From assembly GCA_021847385.1 (NCBI GenBank), contig JAJZTV010000123.1, positions 937-6,278 on the forward strand: a stretch of 5,342 nucleotides of DNA, given 5' to 3'. Origin of the DNA: Pseudomonadota bacterium (lineage in GTDB: Bacteria; Pseudomonadota; Gammaproteobacteria; Burkholderiales; Thiobacillaceae). The position numbers and the translations under genes were made by a program. The notes under the pieces were generated by a model. It saw only the letters and a list, made by a program, of their open reading frames with translations. It did not search any database and was not told where the DNA came from. Shown piece after piece: positions 1-5,342 of this stretch; positions within the stretch are counted from its first letter, which is position 1; the number at the start of each line of letters is the position of its first letter.

Positions 1-743
1 GCAAGCTGGCTACGCCCCTGGGCGACTTCTATACGCCCAACATCACGCCCGACCCGGACACCGGCCTTGGCCGCTGGACCGAGGCCGATTTCCGCCGCGC
101 GCTACGCGAGGGGCGCGGGCCGGACGGCCGGCACTACTACCCGAGTTTTCCTTATGCGGCCTACACACGCTTGAGCGATGCCGACATCGGTGCGCTGTGG
201 GCCTATCTGAAGACCGTGCCGCCGGTGCGCCAAGCCAATCGGCCGCATGCCTTGCCGTGGTATTTGCAGCCGCGGCCCTTGCTGGCCGGCTGGAAGCGGC
301 TGTATTTCCACCCCGGCAGTTATGTGCCGGACCCGCGCAAGGATGCCGTGTGGAATCGCGGTGCGTATCTGGTGCAGGCGGTAGGCCATTGCGCCGAGTG
401 CCACACGCCGCGCAACAAGCTCGGTGGTTTTCGCACCGGGATGTATTTGGCCGGCGACCGGGCCGGTGTCGAAGGCGGTTTGGTGCCCAACATCACGCCG
501 GACAAGGCGACCGGCATCGGCCGCTGGAGCCGGGGCGAATTGATCGACTACCTGAAGACCGGCATGCGCCCCGACGGCGATTCGGCCGGCGGCTTGATGG
601 CCGAGGTGATCGACAACGGCCTGAGCCATCTGACGCCGCAGGACATCGACGCGATCGCCGCGTATGTGCAGAGCGTGCCGCCGGTGGCGCATGCGGTGCG
701 CCAGCCCAGGCCGGCGCCGGCGCAGGACGGGTTCGAGTACTGA
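1..743 (+). CDS. Multihaem c-type cytochrome, C-terminal part (5' end outside window)
   Basis: The frame is open from base 3 and ends at TGA 741-743, giving 246 visible codons; the start and at least one haem site lie upstream. The first visible stretch is the distal half of a cytochrome c domain, with NITPDPDTGLGRW at about 36-74 and a DADIGALWAYLKTVPP helix ending near 224. After a linker (GWKRLYFHPGSY) comes a complete second domain: WNRGAYL, the haem-binding CAECH (390-404), then NITPD and GIGRW, the candidate axial Met in GGLMAEV (codon 597-599), and DIDAIAAYVQSVPP. This arrangement is known from cytochrome subunits of membrane alcohol, aldehyde and gluconate dehydrogenases (AdhB-like), which carry electrons from a periplasmic dehydrogenase to quinone or a terminal oxidase. 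No third domain or C-terminal membrane helix follows, so a dihaem protein is likely. The partner dehydrogenase is not visible. The family call is firm; the physiological substrate is unknown. Confidence 0.92.
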   Translation, partial: KLATPLGDFYTPNITPDPDTGLGRWTEADFRRALREGRGPDGRHYYPSFPYAAYTRLSDADIGALWAYLKTVPPVRQANRPHALPWYLQPRPLLAGWKRLYFHPGSYVPDPRKDAVWNRGAYLVQAVGHCAECHTPRNKLGGFRTGMYLAGDRAGVEGGLVPNITPDKATGIGRWSRGELIDYLKTGMRPDGDSAGGLMAEVIDNGLSHLTPQDIDAIAAYVQSVPPVAHAVRQPRPAPAQDGFEY

Positions 744-763
744 TCTCGCCGGGGCGGCTGCCG

Positions 764-2083
764 TCAGAGTGGTTTCTTCAGGAAGACCGGCATCGAATCG
801 CTGTGGGTGACGTTCCGGTCGGTCAAGGCCTTCGCCCCGCTGCCGTCGGCATTCATGATCCAGATCTCAACGTTGTTCGAGAAGCCCGAATATGTCTTCT
901 GAAAGGCGATGCGCGTGCCATCGGGCGACCAGGCGGGCTGGCTGCAATTGGCGGCCGTCTCCTGGGTCAAGCGGGTCTTGCCCGAGCCGTCGGCGTTCAT
1001 CACGTAGATCTGTTCCTTGGCATTGAAGTCGGGATAGCCGGGGTAGGCGGCGAAGGCGATCTTGCTGCCGTCGGGCGACCAGGTCGGGTGTTCGGCCGGC
1101 GAGATCACGGTCTCGCCGAGCAGGGTGCCGGCGTAGGTCAGGTAGCTCATCGCACCGGTCGCCAGCGTCAGCTTGGCGATGGTGCCGCCGTTCTTGGTGC
1201 GGTTGGTGCTGAACAGCAGCGCAGTGCCGTCGGGCGATAGGGAAGGGTGGCGGTCGGCGGCCGTGCTGGTGTCGTTGTAGATCGGGCTGACCTGCGCCTC
1301 GCCGCTGCCGTCGGCATTCATCGCGTAGAGGTATTCCTTGGCGTTGGCGGTCGTTTGATTCAAGCGGGTGAAATAGACCTTGTTGTCGTACGACCAGGTC
1401 GGGTAGGCCGGGTTCAGATCGTCGCTGCGGATGATTTTTTCGCCGCTGCTATCGAGCACGACGATGCCCTTGCTGTAGCGGGTGAACACCAGCTTGCTGC
1501 CGTCGGGCGAGGACGATGGATAGCTCTCGACGTAAGAGCTTTGCGACAGGGTGAGCCGCCTCGGGTTGGTGCCGTCGGCGTTCATGACCCAGATGTTGTC
1601 CCAGCCGTCGCGGAAGCTGACGAAGGCGATGCTATCGGCCGCACTGGCGGGCACGGTGTAGATCAGGCCGAACTTGCCGTTCGTCAGCATGTCGTTCTCG
1701 GTCAGGCCATAGCCGAGATAGACGGTGGTGCCGGCGAGCGCCGACATGTCGACGTTGCGCAGGACCTCGATGCTGCGGTTGGTCAACGTGCCAGCGGCAT
1801 AGACCGGCAGCGGCCCGCTGCTCCAGGCCAGCCAAGTGTTGCCGTTGTGGACATACCAGGCACTGCCGACATTGGCGACCAGATACACGTTGCCGCTGTG
1901 TCCCGCATCCGCGTCGGCGACGCTGAGGCTGGCGGTCAGCGTGAGGCTGCTGGTCGAGCCGGTGGCTGCGGCGGTGAAGGCCGGCGCCGTGGCGGCGCAG
2001 GCCAAGCTCGGCGGGCCGGCCACGATCAGCATGAGCAGTAGCGAGCAGAACAGCGGCTTGAGCAGGCTCTTGCGGGTATTCAT
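764..2083 (-). CDS. Exported TolB-like six-bladed beta-propeller (PD40) protein with N-terminal beta-rich domain
   Basis: A 439-aa protein when started at ATG 2083, chosen because GAGGG lies 5 nt upstream and a signal peptide begins right there (MNTRKSLLKP, hydrophobic LFCSLLLMLIVAG, likely cleavage after ACA near residue 30). Residues about 35-147 form a beta-rich domain (NVYLVANVGSAWYVHNG, LAGTTVYLGYG, DMLTNGKFGLIYTV) of a kind I recall from secreted betaproteobacterial proteins. Residues about 151-434 hold PD40/WD40-like repeats: [W]SPDG turns at 192-195, 283-286, 336-339 and 386-389, a degenerate SYDN at 231-234, and MNADG at 167-171, 255-259, 362-366 and 410-414. I count six blades, with the final SDSMPVF probably closing the ring against blade one. 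The fold matches the TolB propeller, but no tol/pal genes are nearby, so it is not TolB itself. It probably acts in the periplasm or outside the cell as a binding scaffold; the ligand is unknown. Confidence 0.9.
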   Translation of the reverse strand: MNTRKSLLKPLFCSLLLMLIVAGPPSLACAATAPAFTAAATGSTSSLTLTASLSVADADAGHSGNVYLVANVGSAWYVHNGNTWLAWSSGPLPVYAAGTLTNRSIEVLRNVDMSALAGTTVYLGYGLTENDMLTNGKFGLIYTVPASAADSIAFVSFRDGWDNIWVMNADGTNPRRLTLSQSSYVESYPSSSPDGSKLVFTRYSKGIVVLDSSGEKIIRSDDLNPAYPTWSYDNKVYFTRLNQTTANAKEYLYAMNADGSGEAQVSPIYNDTSTAADRHPSLSPDGTALLFSTNRTKNGGTIAKLTLATGAMSYLTYAGTLLGETVISPAEHPTWSPDGSKIAFAAYPGYPDFNAKEQIYVMNADGSGKTRLTQETAANCSQPAWSPDGTRIAFQKTYSGFSNNVEIWIMNADGSGAKALTDRNVTHSDSMPVFLKKPL

Positions 2084-2088
2084 TTTCG

Positions 2089-2093
2089 CCCTC
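2089..2093 (-). promoter_or_regulatory. Ribosome binding site that fixes the propeller gene start
   Basis: On the - strand GAGGG sits 5 nt before ATG 2083-2081. This supports starting the protein at its signal peptide rather than at the in-frame ATG at 2149. The earlier start would put 22 polar residues ahead of the signal sequence and would place the palindrome at 2106-2130 inside the coding region. Confidence 0.7.
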
Positions 2094-2105
2094 GGCAAAG
2101 GTGAA

Positions 2106-2130
2106 TGGCTATTCAAGTTGACTATAGCCA
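2106..2130. repeat. Interrupted 25-bp palindrome upstream of the propeller gene
   Basis: On the + strand the left arm TGGCTATTCAA (2106-2116) is the inverse complement of TTGA plus ATAGCCA (2118-2121 and 2124-2130), with a 2-nt CT insertion in the right arm and one central base. This 11-bp inverted repeat is the AT-richest spot in its neighbourhood and lies between the oxidase stop and the propeller start. It could be a regulator binding site or, as RNA, a 7-bp stem with an 11-nt loop. No U-tract follows on the - strand, so a simple intrinsic terminator is unlikely. Confidence 0.5.
2121..2126 (-). promoter_or_regulatory. Possible -10 element for the propeller gene
   Basis: The - strand reads TATAGT here, five of six matches to the sigma-70 -10 consensus. 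Transcription would start near 2114, about 30 nt before the ATG. A TTGAGA hexamer lies upstream on the same strand (about 2149-2154), but the spacing is roughly 22 bp, too long for a normal -35. The element overlaps the palindrome at 2106-2130, as would be expected of an operator-controlled promoter. This is inference only. Confidence 0.3.
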
Positions 2131-2131
2131 A

Positions 2132-2146
2132 TCGGGTTTCGCCCGA
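2132..2146 (-). other. Short GC hairpin just after the FAD oxidase stop
   Basis: On the - strand TCGGG and CCCGA flank a CGAAA loop, starting 4 nt after the oxidase stop codon at 2151-2153. The 5-bp stem is short and is followed by TTGGC rather than a run of T. It could stabilise the 3' end of the upstream message or slow transcription, but it is not a convincing rho-independent terminator. Confidence 0.3.
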
Positions 2147-2150
2147 CATC

Positions 2151-3581
2151 TCAATCCGGCAATTTCTTGCCCGGATTCAGAATCCCTTGCGGGTCGAACA
2201 CCCGTCTCAGCTCGCGCATCAGGGTCAGGGTGTCCGGCTCGATTTCGAGCGGCAGGAATTGGCGCTTCTTGGTGCCGATGCCGTGTTCGCCCGACAGCGT
2301 GCCGCCGAGGCGCAACACGGTCTCGACCAGTTCGCGCAGGCAGGTCTCGGCGCGCGCCATCTCGTCCTCGTCGTCCGGATGCACCATCAGGTTCACGTGC
2401 AGGTTGCCGTTGCCGGCGTGGCCGAAGCTGACGATGGGCAGGCGGTGCAGGGTGCCCATGGCGTCGATCGCGGCGACCAGTTCGGCTAGGCGCGAGACCG
2501 GCACGACGACGTCTTCGTTGATCTTGAGCGGGGCGATCTTTTTTACCGCATGCGACAACGATTTGCGCGCGGTCCACAGGTTTTGAATCTCGGCCGGGGT
2601 GAAGCCGGTTTGCAACTCCAGCAGGCCGTCGCCGCGCAGCGCATTTTCCAAGGCGGCGATTTGGCGCGGGATGTCTTCGGCCGGGCCGTCGGCCTCGACC
2701 ATCAGCACGGCCTCGGTGCCGGGGGCCAGGCCTTCGGCCGCGCCGAACTGGCTCCGGCCGCTTCGCATAACGTTCGCTTCCACCGATACTCCGTATTCGG
2801 TGATCGCCTCGATCGAGCGGCGGTCCATGAACTCCAGCGCGCTCGGCACGACTGGCTGCTGCATGATGCGCTGCACGGCGGCGCAGGCGGCGGTATCGCT
2901 GGCATAGCAGACGCGCAGCGACACGGTGCGTTCGGGCGCCGGCATCAGCTTCAGCGTGGCCTCGGTGATCAGCGCCAGCGTGCCTTCCGAGCCGATCAAC
3001 AGCCGGGTCAGGTCGTAGCCGGTGGCGTATTTGCTGGTGCGGCCACCGGTGCGCAGTTCGCGGCCGTCGCCGGCCACTGCGCGCAGGCCGAGCACGTGGT
3101 CGCGGGTGACGCCGTATTTCACCGCGCGCGGCCCCGCTGCGTTCATCGCCAGATTGCCACCGATGCGGCTGTAGGCGCCGCTGCCGGGGTCGGGCGCATA
3201 CATCAGGCCGGCCGTGCGGGCGAGGCGGTCGATGTCCTGGGTGACGACGCCGGGCTCGACCACGATCAGGCGATTGGCCGGGTCGAACTCGACGATGCGG
3301 TTCATGCATTCGAAGCTCAGCACCACGCTGCCCGGCGTCGGTTGGGCGCCGCCGACGTTGCCGGAGCCGGCGCCGCGCGGCGTGATCGGCAGCTTGTGCT
3401 TCAGCGCCAGGCGCACACAGCCGGCGACCTGCTCGTGCGAGCTGGGAAACAGCACGGCCTCGGGCGTGCAGCGGCCGGGTGTCTCGTCCTGGGCGTAGAG
3501 GGCCAGGGTGTCGGCATCGGTGCGCGCCCGCTCGGTCCCGAGCAGCGCGGCGAATTCGGCGAGGATGGCGGGGGGCAGCAT
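2151..3581 (-). CDS. FAD-linked oxidase, GlcD / D-2-hydroxyacid dehydrogenase type
   Basis: A 476-aa flavoprotein of the vanillyl-alcohol-oxidase superfamily (PF01565 FAD-binding plus PF02913 C-terminal domain). The FAD-binding half has PRGAGSGNVGG (68-78), PDPGSGAYSRIGGNLAMNAAGPRAVKYG (130-157) and TGYDLTRLLIGSEGTL (187-202). The cap half has KINEDVVVPVS (353-363), GHAGNGNLHVN (387-397) and SGEHGIGTKK (430-439); His residues of the last two motifs line the active site in this family. The C-terminus FDPQGILNPGKKLPD is typical. Such enzymes oxidise D-2-hydroxyacids (glycolate, D-lactate, D-2-hydroxyglutarate) and pass electrons to quinone, a cytochrome or an electron-transfer flavoprotein. Length fits a single GlcD-type subunit; no GlcE or GlcF is in the window, so glycolate oxidase proper is not established. 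The ATG overlaps the upstream stop as TGATG, implying translational coupling. The substrate cannot be read from the sequence. Confidence 0.93.
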   Translation of the reverse strand: MLPPAILAEFAALLGTERARTDADTLALYAQDETPGRCTPEAVLFPSSHEQVAGCVRLALKHKLPITPRGAGSGNVGGAQPTPGSVVLSFECMNRIVEFDPANRLIVVEPGVVTQDIDRLARTAGLMYAPDPGSGAYSRIGGNLAMNAAGPRAVKYGVTRDHVLGLRAVAGDGRELRTGGRTSKYATGYDLTRLLIGSEGTLALITEATLKLMPAPERTVSLRVCYASDTAACAAVQRIMQQPVVPSALEFMDRRSIEAITEYGVSVEANVMRSGRSQFGAAEGLAPGTEAVLMVEADGPAEDIPRQIAALENALRGDGLLELQTGFTPAEIQNLWTARKSLSHAVKKIAPLKINEDVVVPVSRLAELVAAIDAMGTLHRLPIVSFGHAGNGNLHVNLMVHPDDEDEMARAETCLRELVETVLRLGGTLSGEHGIGTKKRQFLPLEIEPDTLTLMRELRRVFDPQGILNPGKKLPD

Positions 3582-4153
3582 CAGCCCAGGGTGGCCTCGA
3601 CCACCTCGGCCGCGTGCGCCATCGCATCGCCGTCGGGGAAACGGCCATAGGCCTCTTGCACGGCGGCGTCGTAGAGCAGGCGGTTAAACGGTTGCGCCGC
3701 CTGTTCGTGCATGGCGTGGCGCAGGGCCTGGGTCATGATGCGGTCCAAGGAGACCAGGCGCTTGGCCACGACGATGCCGTCGTCGGCATTGACCAGGGTC
3801 AGGCGCAGGCGGCCGCGCTCGCCAGCCGGCTCGGCCGGCAGTTCGCGCTCGGCCTCGGGTATCAGGTGGACGTTGAAGGCGACGTCGGACCATTCGCAGA
3901 CGTTGCGGATCTTGTACAGCAGGAAGGCGGCCGGGCCGCTGCCGAGCAGGCCGACCTCGATCGGCTGCGCGCGCAGGCCTTCGATCTCGGCCTGGCTCGG
4001 GCCGGCCCAGAACAGCACCAGGTCGTGGGCCTGGTCGCGGTAGGCATAGCGGGCGCCTTCGTCGTAGCGCTTGTGTTCGGCCGAGTAGACCTCGCCGACC
4101 TGCGGGCCGAGCCGCTCGACGTCGGGACGCAGAAAGGTGTGGAACTCGCTCAC
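3581..4153 (-). CDS. Unrecognised 190-aa protein, middle gene of an overlapping trio
   Basis: I do not recognise this family. The start is GTG at 4153, overlapping the upstream stop as GTGA and preceded by GAGGAAGG about 7 nt earlier, a strong ribosome binding site. The stop overlaps the next ATG by 1 nt. The protein appears soluble: no signal peptide and no clear membrane segment. It begins MSEFHTFLRPDVERLG, has a Tyr-rich charged stretch (YSAEHKRYDEGARYAYRDQ, 23-41), a beta-like core (DLVLFWAG 44-51; IEVGLLGSGPAAFLLYKI 65-82; WSDVAFNVHLIPEAER 88-103; RLRLTLVNADDGIVVAKRLVSL 115-136), and a helical C-terminal third (140-190). A single Cys is at 86. Tight coupling to the SseB-like gene and the FAD oxidase suggests a shared process or an accessory role. 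Coding status is well supported; the function is unknown. Confidence 0.85.
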   Translation of the reverse strand: MSEFHTFLRPDVERLGPQVGEVYSAEHKRYDEGARYAYRDQAHDLVLFWAGPSQAEIEGLRAQPIEVGLLGSGPAAFLLYKIRNVCEWSDVAFNVHLIPEAERELPAEPAGERGRLRLTLVNADDGIVVAKRLVSLDRIMTQALRHAMHEQAAQPFNRLLYDAAVQEAYGRFPDGDAMAHAAEVVEATLG

Positions 4154-4572
4154 GCGCCTTCCTCGGGCAGCAGGGACAGCAGCATCGCGATCATGTCTGT
4201 GTCGAAGTCCATGCCCAGCTCCATATCGGGGTTGAGCGCGATGCCGACGTCGTCGGCCATGCGCCGCAGCACCCAGGAGAACTCGGTGAGCAGGCCGCCG
4301 CTGTAGCCGGGGATGTCGCTCATGAAATTCTTCGCCCGCTCCGGCGACGAGAACAGCACCAGCACGGCGGTGCCGTCGTCGGCCTCGAGCACCAGGGGCT
4401 CGGCCTGGGTGGAGCGCTGAAAGCCGGCGATGGCGTGCTTCTCGTCCTTCACCGGCATGAATACCTGCAGATCGAGCAGACGCTGGGCGAAGGTTTCGGG
4501 GTCGATCGAGCCGGCATGCAGTTCGGTCAACAGGTATTCGAGATCGTTCTTGGGGAGTGCGGGGATATCCAT
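4150..4572 (-). CDS. SseB N-terminal-domain protein, first gene of the trio
   Basis: A 140-aa cytoplasmic protein resembling the SseB N-terminal domain (PF07179). Features that fit are an early helix (LEYLLTELHAGSIDPETFAQRLLD, 11-34), FMPVKD (38-43), a central strand that reads out into an ERA helix (GTAVLVLFSSPERAKNFM, 67-84), and VLRRMADDVGIALNPDMELGMDF (101-123), where the GxxLNP-type turn is characteristic. The family is named after E. coli SseB (enhanced serine sensitivity); its biochemical role is poorly defined and it is probably a protein-interaction module. The SseB C-terminal domain is absent and the protein ends in a short acidic tail. It is the promoter-proximal gene and overlaps the next gene by 4 nt. 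No good ribosome binding site precedes ATG 4572 (the upstream bases are CCCTTTCC), so the start is less certain than the family call. Confidence 0.82.
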   Translation of the reverse strand: MDIPALPKNDLEYLLTELHAGSIDPETFAQRLLDLQVFMPVKDEKHAIAGFQRSTQAEPLVLEADDGTAVLVLFSSPERAKNFMSDIPGYSGGLLTEFSWVLRRMADDVGIALNPDMELGMDFDTDMIAMLLSLLPEEGA

Positions 4573-4599
4573 GGAAAGGGCCGTCCAGACAAGGCCATC

Positions 4600-4608
4600 A
4601 GCATAGCA
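4600..4608 (-). promoter_or_regulatory. Possible extended -10 promoter of the three-gene unit
   Basis: The - strand reads TGCTATGCT, which fits the extended -10 pattern TGnTATnnT. Transcription would begin near 4593, leaving an untranslated leader of about 20 nt before ATG 4572. No -35-like hexamer stands at the usual distance, which an extended -10 can tolerate. This is inference from pattern and position. Confidence 0.3.
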
Positions 4609-4611
4609 TCG

Positions 4612-4626
4612 GCGCGGGCCTCGCGC
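4612..4626. repeat. Perfect GC inverted repeat in the divergent promoter region
   Basis: GCGCG (4612-4616) and CGCGC (4622-4626) are inverse complements separated by 5 bp. The repeat sits where the -35 regions of both divergent promoters would be expected, so it might be a regulator site. In DNA this GC-rich, a 5-bp GC-only inverted repeat can easily arise by chance. Confidence 0.25.
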
Positions 4627-4633
4627 ACCCCGC

Positions 4634-4639
4634 TAGAAT
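4634..4639 (+). promoter_or_regulatory. Possible -10 element of the kinase gene
   Basis: TAGAAT matches five of six positions of the -10 consensus and lies 18 bp before the kinase ATG. Transcription would start near 4646, leaving a very short leader that begins within or next to the ribosome binding site at 4646-4652. No -35 hexamer is recognisable at 16-18 bp upstream. Confidence 0.3.
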
Positions 4640-4645
4640 GGCGGC

Positions 4646-4652
4646 AAGGAGG
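4646..4652 (+). promoter_or_regulatory. Strong ribosome binding site of the kinase
   Basis: AAGGAGG, a near-perfect anti-Shine-Dalgarno complement, lies 5 nt before ATG 4658. It fixes the kinase start firmly and suggests efficient translation, in contrast with the weak site before the divergent SseB-like gene. Confidence 0.8.
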
Positions 4653-4657
4653 AAGCC

Positions 4658-5342
4658 ATGTTTCGTTTCGGTATCGACCTGGGCGGGACCAAGATCGAAT
4701 TGATTGCCTTGGATGAGCTCGGCGGCGAACGCTGGCGGCGGCGGGTGCCGACGCCGCAGGGCGACTACGCCGGCACGCTGGATGCCGTCGCGGCGTTGGT
4801 GCGTGAGGCGGAGCAGGCCTTGGCTGCGACGGGATCGGTCGGCATCGGCACGCCGGGCGCGATCTCGCCGGCCAGTGGCTTGATGAAAAACGCCAATTCG
4901 GTCTGCCTTAACGGTCGACCGCTGAAGCAAGATATCGAGGCCCGGCTCGGCCGGTCTGTCCGCATCGCCAACGACGCCAACTGTTTTGCCTTGTCCGAGG
5001 CGACCGACGGTGCGGCGGCCGGGGCGCAGGTCGTGTTCGGCGTGATCGTCGGCACCGGCTGCGGGGCCGGCGTGGTGGTGCGCGGCCAGGTGTTGACCGG
5101 GCCGAACGCGATCGCCGGCGAGTGGGGGCATAACCCCTTGCCCTGGCCGCAGGCGCACGAGTTGCCGGGGCCGGCCTGTTATTGCGGCAAGCGGGGTTGT
5201 ATCGAGACCTGGCTGTCGGGGCCGGGGCTGGCGCGCGAGTTCGAGGCGGTGGCGGGGCAGGCGCTCGCCGCGCCGGAGATCGCGCACCGGGCGGCGGCGG
5301 GCGATGCGCAATGCGAGGCCGCAATGCAGCGTTACGAAGACC
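4658..5342 (+). CDS. mak: ROK-family fructokinase, Mak-like (3' end outside window)
   Basis: The visible 228 codons are the N-terminal three quarters of a ROK sugar kinase (full length is usually about 300 aa). Motifs in order: the ATP-phosphate-binding DLGGTK (7-12); VGIGTPGAISP (61-71); KNANSVCLNG (77-86); ANDANCFALSEA (104-115) with the likely catalytic base Asp106; GTGCGAGV (132-139); GEWGHNPLPWP (154-164); and the ROK zinc site made by His158 with Cys174, Cys176 and Cys181 in CYCGKRGCIETW. The Zn motif, NANSxxLNG, GTGCGAG and GEWGHNPLPW closely follow E. coli fructokinase Mak (YajF) as I recall it, so ATP-dependent phosphorylation of fructose to fructose 6-phosphate is the best call. Another hexose such as glucose, mannose or N-acetylglucosamine remains possible, since ROK specificity is hard to read from motifs. 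It is divergent from the SseB-like unit, with no evident functional link. Confidence 0.93.
   Translation, partial: MFRFGIDLGGTKIELIALDELGGERWRRRVPTPQGDYAGTLDAVAALVREAEQALAATGSVGIGTPGAISPASGLMKNANSVCLNGRPLKQDIEARLGRSVRIANDANCFALSEATDGAAAGAQVVFGVIVGTGCGAGVVVRGQVLTGPNAIAGEWGHNPLPWPQAHELPGPACYCGKRGCIETWLSGPGLAREFEAVAGQALAAPEIAHRAAAGDAQCEAAMQRYED

Noticed and set aside
744..763. Bidirectional terminator between the convergent cytochrome and propeller genes
   Set aside because: The only pairing (CGCC with GGCG) leaves a 2-nt loop and there is no T-run on either strand.
197..1240. A 347-aa + strand open frame spanning the cytochrome and propeller genes
   Set aside because: It crosses the ends of two well-supported convergent genes and shows no domain; low stop density in GC-rich DNA explains it.
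1994..2005. Lipoprotein signal (SLAC) in the propeller protein
   Set aside because: The -3 position is Ser and -2 is Leu, a poor fit to the lipobox, and an ACA type I cleavage site is available next to it.
764..2083. Calling the propeller gene tolB
   Set aside because: The N-terminal domain differs and no tol or pal genes are adjacent; only the propeller fold is shared.
2084..2149. Longer propeller protein starting at ATG 2149
   Set aside because: The extra 22 residues would precede an obvious signal peptide, and a ribosome binding site lies directly before ATG 2083.
2122..3648. A 508-aa open frame antisense-offset to the FAD oxidase on the same strand
   Set aside because: Its translation is rich in Arg/Pro/Ala with no family motifs, while the 2151-3581 frame carries a full set of flavin-oxidase motifs. 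It is a high-GC shadow frame.
2550..3650. A 366-aa + strand open frame opposite the FAD oxidase
   Set aside because: It is the complementary-strand shadow of a motif-rich gene, with Ala/Gly/Arg/His-rich low-information sequence.

Overview
This 5.3 kb window is GC-rich, densely coded chromosomal DNA from a proteobacterium. The protein families and their residue patterns suggest a betaproteobacterium, but that is an inference from gene content; there is no rRNA or other marker gene to test it. Six protein-coding genes cover almost everything, two of them cut by the window edges. I see no tRNA, rRNA, CRISPR array, transposase or attachment site.

Layout. (1) At the left edge, on the + strand, is the C-terminal part of a multihaem c-type cytochrome of the kind that passes electrons from periplasmic dehydrogenases. 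(2) Facing it, only 20 bp away, is a - strand gene for an exported protein: a signal peptide, an N-terminal beta-rich domain and a six-bladed TolB-like (PD40) propeller. (3) Upstream of that, and also on the - strand, is a tightly packed unit of three overlapping genes: an SseB N-terminal-domain protein (first), an unrecognised 190-aa protein (4-nt GTGA overlap) and a GlcD-type FAD-linked oxidase (1-nt TGATG overlap). (4) Diverging from this unit, on the + strand and running off the right edge, is a ROK-family sugar kinase that closely resembles E. coli fructokinase Mak.

How the genes may relate. The three overlapping genes are almost certainly co-transcribed and translationally coupled; why a flavin oxidase is coupled to an SseB-domain protein and an unknown protein is unclear. 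The propeller gene lies 67 bp downstream of the oxidase and has its own ribosome binding site. It is preceded by a palindrome and a possible -10 element, so it may be read from its own promoter or as the last gene of the same unit. The 85-bp divergent region at 4573-4657 must hold the promoters for both the three-gene unit and the kinase. I found only -10-like elements there, with no convincing -35.

Nothing here is clearly a new biological system. The items most worth a second look are the overlapping SseB-like/unknown/FAD-oxidase unit, the propeller protein with its N-terminal accessory domain, and the apparent lack of an axial Met in the first visible haem domain of the cytochrome.
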